Of a stretch of DNA of 64,000 nt, positions 58,725 through 64,000 are shown piece after piece. A model generated the notes under the pieces. It was not told the origin of the DNA. It made no database searches and saw only the letters and a program-made list of their open reading frames with translations. The translations under genes and the position numbers were made by a program. Origin of the DNA: Candidatus Parvarchaeota archaeon (lineage in GTDB: Archaea; Nanobdellota; Nanobdellia; Parvarchaeales; Parvarchaeaceae); NCBI GenBank assembly GCA_023378805.1, contig JAMCSQ010000019.1, positions 27,822-91,821 of the forward strand, written 5' to 3'. The stretch's first letter is position 1, and each line of letters starts with the position of its first letter.

Positions 58725-59273
58725 TCAGCTAATATTGTAAACTGACTTAGATATTATAGAAGCTAACATAGCGGTATTACTATTTCCTAAAATTAGGTAA
58801 CTGCCACTCTTTAATTTTAGTATTACATCAGTGCTGTTATCAGATACAACATAAGCTTTGGCATTGTTGGTAAGTAAAAATCTGCCGGCATTCAAATTGC
58901 CTATACTTGTGCCATCCGTTCTTACAGACAAAGTAACATTTCCATTTACAATATTGCCAACATATGCGGATTCAATTTGGATGGAGGTTACATTAATGCT
59001 GCCGCCAGCTATGCTGGGGCCGGATACTGATATGTAACCAGTCCCTATTTTGACTGTATATGGTACGGTTAATACTATAAAAAGCACTATCCCTATCACA
59101 ATAACTGCAGCTCCTACCCCTATCGTAATGTAAAAAGTGTTCTTAATTCCTTTTGTATTCTCATTTTTTCCCTTGGTAAAAATAGCAAGAAGGATGATAA
59201 TTAAACCTATTACTATTGGTAAAAAGAATATGAAATTAGAACTGCCCGCTGAAACCGCAAAACTGTATACCAT
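58725..59273 (-). CDS. Membrane protein with two helices and outside beta domain
   Basis: A 182-residue protein with two N-terminal helices (about 10-31 and 43-70) and an outside beta-rich domain of Ser/Thr/Asn-rich repeats ('SVSGPSIAGGSINVTSIQ'). Function unknown. Its start overlaps the stop of the zinc-ribbon gene by one base, so the two are translationally coupled. Confidence 0.68.
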   Translation of the reverse strand: MVYSFAVSAGSSNFIFFLPIVIGLIIILLAIFTKGKNENTKGIKNTFYITIGVGAAVIVIGIVLFIVLTVPYTVKIGTGYISVSGPSIAGGSINVTSIQIESAYVGNIVNGNVTLSVRTDGTSIGNLNAGRFLLTNNAKAYVVSDNSTDVILKLKSGSYLILGNSNTAMLASIISKSVYNIS

Positions 59274-59683
59274 TATTTACCCACCTTTTTTGTTCCTGTA
59301 GTTTTTGGACCTATACTCAATATCAAGTATATTAAATATCCAAATACCCAAAATACTCCTAAAAAAATCAGAACAAAAGAGATATAAATAGATTGCGGGA
59401 AAATAAAGAAAGAAAAGTTTCCTAAAGCTAAAAGGACAAAAGTTGGTGCTAACATTAATGCCCAAATCCTTACGCCAATTCCAAGTTCTGAGCTGTCTCC
59501 ATATGTTTTTAATGATTTATTTGGTGATCTATTACTTAAATCGAATTTTTGCAGAGTTTTACAGTTCGGACAGCGAAATATTCTTTTATTCCCTAACCTA
59601 ATTGAATGGTATGAAACACCCAGGATATACTCATAATTAAATCTATAATTGCATTTATAACAGTTGCAGACTGAAGTTACCAT
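59273..59683 (-). CDS. Zinc-ribbon membrane protein
   Basis: A 136-residue protein. The N-terminal cytoplasmic part has 'CNCYKCNYRF' and 'FRCPNCKTLQKF' (Cys6/8/11 and Cys38/41), a zinc ribbon. Two helices follow (about 70-91 and 96-122). The family is unknown; such ribbons may bind nucleic acid or partners at the membrane. It is coupled to the next membrane gene. Confidence 0.7.
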   Translation of the reverse strand: MVTSVCNCYKCNYRFNYEYILGVSYHSIRLGNKRIFRCPNCKTLQKFDLSNRSPNKSLKTYGDSSELGIGVRIWALMLAPTFVLLALGNFSFFIFPQSIYISFVLIFLGVFWVFGYLIYLILSIGPKTTGTKKVGK

Positions 59684-59727
59684 GAGCTTTAATTTAGATC
59701 TTCTTAAGTAATATATACTTTTCTTTA

Positions 59728-60201
59728 TTAGTTACCAAACAATCTGACATGCTCTTTCATCATGCATCTGTTGAATATTACGGTTATGCCTTTGCTTTCT
59801 GCAAGTTTTCTGGCTTCATCATTTGAAATTCCTTCCTGCATCCATATAACCTTTGGATTTTTGCCTATTGCTGCCTGAACGACCGGCAAAACCTTGTCAG
59901 ATGGCCTGAATATATCCACTATATCCACTTCTCCCGGAACATCAGAAATTGAAGGATAAGATTTTTTATCCAGTATTGAATCCGCATTCGGATTTACTGG
60001 TGTTACATCATACCCTTTATTTATCAGATATTTTGGTATCTCATGGCTGTCTTTTCCTTCCTCCCTTGACATACCTACTACCGCTACACTCTTGTATTTC
60101 AAAAGTATCTCCTTTATTTCCTGGTCTGTGTGCTTGTCCTTCGGCATTTCCAGTATCTTTTCATGCTCTTCAATAGAACACTCCGGATCATTGCTTTCCA
60201 T
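59728..60201 (-). CDS. CoA-binding domain protein (YccU-like)
   Basis: A 157-residue protein with a ~30-residue acidic lead and then a CoA_binding_2 Rossmann domain: 'SVAVVGMSREEGKDSHEIPK', 'YDVTPVNPNAD', 'PGEVDIVDIFRPSDKV' and 'PKVIWMQEGISNDEARKLA'. The C-terminal 'FNRCMMKEHVRL' is also typical. These domains bind CoA in acyl-CoA metabolism; the exact role of free-standing forms is unknown. Confidence 0.88.
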   Translation of the reverse strand: MESNDPECSIEEHEKILEMPKDKHTDQEIKEILLKYKSVAVVGMSREEGKDSHEIPKYLINKGYDVTPVNPNADSILDKKSYPSISDVPGEVDIVDIFRPSDKVLPVVQAAIGKNPKVIWMQEGISNDEARKLAESKGITVIFNRCMMKEHVRLFGN

Positions 60202-60292
60202 TTATATTTATAGCATTGCAAATATAAAAGATAGTTATATGGCTCTAATTCATATTAAGGAATGAAATTATAAGGCTCCAAAGATTCAATAG

Positions 60293-60388
60293 AAGGCCTA
60301 CACAGGCTACGGCAATATCGATGATTATATAATTGAAGTAGCTTATAAAGAAGTATTTAAAAGAGTACCAATTGAAAAAGAAACATAG
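60293..60388 (+). pseudogene. Possible gene remnant
   Basis: A 31-codon plus-strand segment without a start codon, beginning right after a stop, reads 'KAYTGYGNIDDYIIEVAYKE' and goes on with 'VFKRVPIEKET'. It looks protein-like, with upstream in-frame pieces interrupted by stops. The parent family is not recognised. It may be the decayed end of a gene in the 242-base gap before the ABCE1 gene. Confidence 0.2.
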
Positions 60389-60443
60389 ATAGTTTAAAAA
60401 GAAAGAACAACCTATTTATTGATAAAGATATGATATCAAGAAA

Positions 60444-62162
60444 ATGAGAGTTGCTGTAATAAAGGAATCTGAATGCGAAGCACCGGATAATTGCGATTAC
60501 ATCTGTGCAGAAGTCTGTCCGAGAGTAAGGCAGGGCGCAAAAGAAACGGTTTATGCAAGGGAAAATGGCAAAGCCGCGATAACTGAAAGTCTTTGTATAT
60601 CCTGCGGAATCTGCGTAAAACGATGCCCCTTTGACGCAATAAGGATAATCAATTTACCGGATGAGATGGCCAAGGAGATTACATTCCAATACGGCATCAA
60701 TACCTTTAGAACCTTCAATATAGCAACCCCTATAGAAAACAAAGTAATAGGTTTAATAGGAAGGAATGGGATAGGAAAAACGACTAACATAAAACTTATA
60801 TCAAACGAGATTGTTCCAAATTTCGGTGATTTCAAAAGAGAATACTCATACGAAGAAGTAATAAAAGCATTTAGGGGGAAAGATATACAGCCTTATCTTA
60901 CAAAGCTTTACAGTAACAATCTAAAGATAGCAAAGAAATCACAATCTTTTACACAAACTGGAAAAGTCAGAAACCTGGTAAGAACCAACAGATTTAATCT
61001 GGTAACAGGGGATATTTTAGACAGGGATGCCGAAACTTTATCTGGGGGAGAAGCCCAGATAGTAGAAATAGCCAAAACATTAGATGAAGAAGCAAATGTC
61101 TATATATTTGATGAGCCTATGAACTACTTAGATATAAACGCAAGGATAAACGTAGCTACCAAGATAAAAGAAGCGCTTAATAATAAGACCGTTGTAGTAG
61201 TAGAACATGACCTTGTAATGCTTGATTATCTTACTGAATTCATACAGGTTCTATATGGTTCTGAATCAAACTATGGGATAGCTTCGCATATTATGCCATC
61301 CAGAAATGGAATAAACAATTATTTGGAAGGGTACTTACCAACTGAAAATGTAAGATTTAGGGATTATAGTATAAAAATTAAGAAGACACTACCGCCTGTT
61401 ACTAATGAACCATTTATTTCATGGCCGGAGTTTGTCGTTGATTTAAAGGAGTTCAGGCTGGACACGAAAGGAGGAAAGCTTTACAGAGGAGATATAATAG
61501 GTATAATAGGGGAAAATGGGATAGGAAAAAGCACTTTTATAAAAGCACTTGCCGGCCTAATAGAAACCAATATAGGTAAACTTGATCTTGGTATAAAGAT
61601 TGCATACAAACCGCAGATATTAAAGCCATTTGATATGCTGGTTAGCAATACTTTATTAAGTATAAATCCAGAGTATGAAAAGGATCTAGGGATTTTATCT
61701 GCTATCAGCAAACTTGGGATAAACAAACTAATAAACAAAAATGTAAACAATCTTTCGGGCGGAGAACTTCAAAAACTTGCAATAATAACTACGCTTATGA
61801 AACCTGCAGATGTTTACCTTATAGATGAACCTTCTGCAAATCTGGATATAGAAGACAGATTAGAATGCATGAGCATAATTTCTTCCTTTATTTCGTCTAG
61901 GAAAAAATGCGCAATAGTTGTCGACCATGACCTTGCTTTTCTTGATTCTACCTGCCCAAAAAGCATACTATTCGGCGGTAAAAAGGGAGTAAATGGTATG
62001 ACAGATGAGATAGAAAGCACCAGTAAGGCCATAAACAATTTCCTTAAAAATATAGATGTTACAATAAGAAGGGACAAGGACAGCGGAAGACCAAGAATCA
62101 ACCAAAAAGGAAGTCGTCTAGATGTAGAGCAAAAAGCCGCTGATGCTTACTTTGCTGAATAA
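60444..62162 (+). CDS. rli1: ABCE1/RLI ribosome-recycling ATPase
   Basis: A 572-residue soluble twin-ABC protein. The N-terminal domain has eight Cys for two [4Fe-4S] clusters (Cys11, 17, 21, 25 and Cys51, 54, 57, 61 in 'CISCGICVKRCPFDAIRI'). ABC1 has Walker A 'GRNGIGKTT' and signature 'LSGGEAQIVEIA'; ABC2 has 'GENGIGKSTFIK' and 'LSGGELQKLAII'. The typical hinge 'LDVEQK'-like C-terminus is present. It splits ribosomes after termination. It stands alone with its own AT-rich upstream region. Confidence 0.96.
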   Translation: MRVAVIKESECEAPDNCDYICAEVCPRVRQGAKETVYARENGKAAITESLCISCGICVKRCPFDAIRIINLPDEMAKEITFQYGINTFRTFNIATPIENKVIGLIGRNGIGKTTNIKLISNEIVPNFGDFKREYSYEEVIKAFRGKDIQPYLTKLYSNNLKIAKKSQSFTQTGKVRNLVRTNRFNLVTGDILDRDAETLSGGEAQIVEIAKTLDEEANVYIFDEPMNYLDINARINVATKIKEALNNKTVVVVEHDLVMLDYLTEFIQVLYGSESNYGIASHIMPSRNGINNYLEGYLPTENVRFRDYSIKIKKTLPPVTNEPFISWPEFVVDLKEFRLDTKGGKLYRGDIIGIIGENGIGKSTFIKALAGLIETNIGKLDLGIKIAYKPQILKPFDMLVSNTLLSINPEYEKDLGILSAISKLGINKLINKNVNNLSGGELQKLAIITTLMKPADVYLIDEPSANLDIEDRLECMSIISSFISSRKKCAIVVDHDLAFLDSTCPKSILFGGKKGVNGMTDEIESTSKAINNFLKNIDVTIRRDKDSGRPRINQKGSRLDVEQKAADAYFAE

Positions 62163-62266
62163 CCACAAAAAAGTTAATAATAAATCCATTTCAATAATAT
62201 ACAAGTAATACAAAACAGCCCTTTTTATTTGAAATATTTCTAAAGTAGGTATGAGGGGGGATAAAA

Positions 62267-62509
62267 ATGGAAAGGATGGAGGAGATGGGAAGTTTATATG
62301 AAAAACTGCTACAGCAGATAACTTTGTACAACCAGTATAAAAACAACATAGACTTTGAAAAAGCCCAGAAACTAAGCAAACATCTAATGGATATAAACAA
62401 TCTTGCCATAAAATTAGGGGTTTATAGAGGGGACGTAGAATCTGAATTAAACGCCATGGAAACAAAGCTGAGGCACGAAGAAAGAAACAAATCTATAATT
62501 TTTATATAG
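62267..62509 (+). CDS. Small helical hypothetical protein
   Basis: An 80-residue, charged, fully helical protein ('LYEKLLQQITLYNQYKNNID', 'DVESELNAMETKLRHEERNK'), likely a coiled coil. 'gagggggg' at 62253-62260 lies six bases before the ATG, an unusually strong purine-rich ribosome-binding site for this window. Family unknown. It is convergent with the pilin-like gene at 62511 (one-base gap). Confidence 0.6.
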   Translation: MERMEEMGSLYEKLLQQITLYNQYKNNIDFEKAQKLSKHLMDINNLAIKLGVYRGDVESELNAMETKLRHEERNKSIIFI

Positions 62510-62510
62510 A

Positions 62511-63227
62511 TTACTGCCCAACTTTGAATTCCAAAAGATCTATAGCTAGGACGTGCAAAGTAGCTGAACCGGTAGAAACTCCTGTTGAAGAAGAAGTCAC
62601 AACATCATAGCTGTTTGGATCCGCATAAGAGGGTACAAAAATTGTGCAGTAACCTGAAGGAACATTATTTAATATGGTCCATCCCGTTACCGTTCCATTC
62701 CCATAAAGAACGTTGCAGTTTGGGGCATTTATGGTGTCATTGTAAGAAGGGAATACGCTATTTATAGATAAGGAAGTATTACACGATGAACCACATGCAC
62801 TACTGTAATTTGTTATAATAACAGGTTCATAAAAAGTAGAGTAGGAAGAGGACGAAGAAAACCTTGAGTTATATGAAAATATTAAATCGGACGGCAGATC
62901 ACTGTTTGAATAATTGGATTTTGTGAATACTTGTAAAAGGAAAGGGCCAGATAACTCTGAACCTAAAACTGAGGAAACATAAGAATTTAATGCCGAAGCG
63001 GAGCCGCCATTCTGAAACAACAAAAGTTGATTTTCTGTAGATGAAACAACCGAAAAGGATGAAACAGCTGAGTATACTTGCGAGATAAAATCGCTATTAG
63101 TAGTTATTGAACCATTCAACTTAAGATAATAGCTTGTTATTGCATATGCGGAAGTTATAACACCGAGTATTATTATGCTCCCGACCACAAGATCAATCGT
63201 AAAAACTTGCCCTTTGTTCATGACCAC
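62511..63227 (-). CDS. Pilin-like secreted protein (KGQ-F-ID start)
   Basis: A 238-residue protein starting 'MVMNKGQVFTIDLVVGSIII' with one N-terminal helix, then a Ser/Asn/Tyr-rich outside domain with Cys in 'SSACGSSCNTS' and later. The start is closely like that of the neighbour at 63218 ('KKGQIFTIDLLISLF'), so the two are paralogues at the N-terminus. The KG/Q site could be cut by a prepilin peptidase. It overlaps the neighbour by 10 bases. Confidence 0.7.
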   Translation of the reverse strand: MVMNKGQVFTIDLVVGSIIILGVITSAYAITSYYLKLNGSITTNSDFISQVYSAVSSFSVVSSTENQLLLFQNGGSASALNSYVSSVLGSELSGPFLLQVFTKSNYSNSDLPSDLIFSYNSRFSSSSSYSTFYEPVIITNYSSACGSSCNTSLSINSVFPSYNDTINAPNCNVLYGNGTVTGWTILNNVPSGYCTIFVPSYADPNSYDVVTSSSTGVSTGSATLHVLAIDLLEFKVGQ

Positions 63228-63745
63228 TCCGTATAAGAAAGTCTAATTATTTCATTTCCAGGATACAATACGGCAAACCTCTGTATGGAAGCGACATAGC
63301 TAGAAGAATAATCTATTGAAAAACCGGTGGTTATCCCTTTCCCATTCAGTTTTAATATTGAACCGTTTAAATAGTAAAAAGTTATATTAAACGAATCGCC
63401 GGCCTTCAACAAAGAAGAAATGCACGAGGCTGATAAGGCAGTAAGATTGTAAAGTTTAATCGGTGATACTTCTAGGTTATTTTGCATAACTCCAATTTGC
63501 TTTATTTGGCTGCATGAAAAATCATACCAATTTGAAGGATAACCCTCAGAACCAAGCAGCGCACTAGCTCCCTGAACGGCTATATTATTTATGTAATTTG
63601 ATGTTATCTGCGAATAATAAGAGGAATAAGAGTTGTCTATATCTGCATTTGAATAAAGAAAAAGAAGGACTGTTGTAAATAAAAGTAGGAATATAAACAA
63701 AGAGATAAGCAAATCTATTGTAAATATCTGTCCTTTTTTATCCAT
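63218..63745 (-). CDS. Pilin-like secreted protein (KGQ-F-ID start), upstream paralogue
   Basis: A 175-residue protein: 'MDKKGQIFTIDLLISLFIF' then 'LLLFTTVLLFL', followed by an outside domain with Tyr/Ser/Asn-rich sequence and two Cys ('FSCSQIK', 'SASCISSLL'). Such KGQ-headed proteins are frequent in small archaeal genomes and are thought to be pilin- or pseudopilin-like. It is the first gene of the pair. Confidence 0.7.
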   Translation of the reverse strand: MDKKGQIFTIDLLISLFIFLLLFTTVLLFLYSNADIDNSYSSYYSQITSNYINNIAVQGASALLGSEGYPSNWYDFSCSQIKQIGVMQNNLEVSPIKLYNLTALSASCISSLLKAGDSFNITFYYLNGSILKLNGKGITTGFSIDYSSSYVASIQRFAVLYPGNEIIRLSYTEWS

Positions 63746-63901
63746 AAACCTATAAATCTTCCATGGTATTAATCTGTAAAGCGGGTACTGTTAACTAATA
63801 AGCAATGAAATAAACGGCATCCTCCTTATACTCCTGATAACAGCTTTTATTATTAAATATTAAATTACAAGATATAAATAATATATGGTGGACTGTTAGT
63901 A

Positions 63902-64000
63902 ATGGAAGACATAAATGAGATCTATAATAAAATAATTAGTAAATTAAACGAAGGCCCTTCGCTTATACTTGAAATAGCGGAAAGGATAGAGAAGGATACG
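63902..64000 (+). CDS. Unknown protein, N-terminal fragment (cut by window edge)
   Basis: From ATG at 63902 the frame is open for 33 codons to the right edge. It begins 'MEDINEIYNKIISKLNEGPS' and continues 'LILEIAERIEKDT', like the first helices of an archaeal winged-helix domain. A TATA-like 'gatataaata' lies about 20-31 bases upstream. Identity unknown. Confidence 0.45.
   Translation, partial: MEDINEIYNKIISKLNEGPSLILEIAERIEKDT

Noticed and set aside
1..64000. CRISPR array, insertion sequence or prophage
   Set aside because: No regularly spaced direct repeats, transposase, integrase, capsid or terminase genes were seen on reading the window.

Overview
The window is a gene-dense, AT-rich archaeal chromosome segment. 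Diagnostic archaeal genes include GatD/GatE, aIF2-gamma next to eS6 and a PIN protein, Alba, a SecE next to FtsZ, a Dph2-type diphthamide enzyme, ABCE1/RLI, two FtsZ paralogues, DUF211 and three archaeal-type tRNAs. Several genes have an A/T-rich TATA-like element 20-35 bases before the ATG and no room for a ribosome-binding site, so leaderless transcripts are likely. Intergenic gaps are mostly under 200 bases and many neighbours overlap by 1-14 bases, which points to a small, compact genome. Two blue-copper proteins, DoxX-type membrane proteins, a proton-efflux P-type ATPase and a truncated Dph2 would fit an acidophilic nanoarchaeon such as the ARMAN/Parvarchaeota group. That placement is an inference from gene content, not from a marker tree.

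Layout. 1-6.6 kb: partial MFS transporter, UspA, GNAT, MscS channel, then a six-gene minus-strand operon (two tandem cupredoxins, a duplicated DoxX protein, three small membrane proteins). 6.7-10.1 kb: GTP-type PEP carboxykinase and an AAA ATPase. 10.1-21.1 kb: a complete starch/maltodextrin island with a GH13 enzyme, MalK-type ATPase, membrane-anchored GH15, two permeases, anchored sugar-binding protein, GH31 alpha-glucosidase and cytosolic GH15. 21.2-29.4 kb: zinc alcohol dehydrogenase, SWIM mini-protein, a 22-residue Cys-repeat microprotein behind CTP synthase, a CTP-dependent lipid-kinase-like protein and a proton P-type ATPase.

29.4-37.4 kb: information-processing block (SecE, FtsZ1, FKBP, Alba, PIN, aIF2-gamma, eS6, truncated Dph2, epimerase, EF-Tu-like pseudo-GTPase, methyltransferase). 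37.4-42.9 kb: a 547-base gene-poor gap, tRNA-Lys, HAD hydrolase, tRNA-Val directly abutting a parvulin gene, an ABM/HemQ pair, Nudix, PadR and FtsZ2. 43.2-50.4 kb: gatD-gatE-methyltransferase operon, bacterial-type ThrRS, HPP protein, tRNA-Ser. 50.5-55.2 kb: the most unusual cluster, containing a low-molecular-weight phosphatase, a Roadblock protein, a RecA/KaiC-Ras-like GTPase fusion, a second KaiC-like protein, an unknown protein and two pilin-like/secreted proteins. 55.4-64 kb: DUF211 with a VIT/CCC1 transporter, nucleotidyltransferase with a large TIM-barrel protein, small membrane proteins, CoA-binding protein, ABCE1 and two more pilin-like proteins.

How it fits together. The sugar island suggests extracellular or surface breakdown of alpha-glucans, ABC uptake of oligosaccharides and cytoplasmic hydrolysis to glucose. 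The cupredoxin/DoxX operon and HemQ-like protein suggest oxygen- or heme-linked electron transfer at the membrane. The 50.7-55.2 kb cluster looks like a GTPase/Roadblock switch linked to KaiC-like proteins and surface filaments. It is the best candidate here for an undescribed system. No CRISPR array, insertion sequence or ribosomal RNA was seen.
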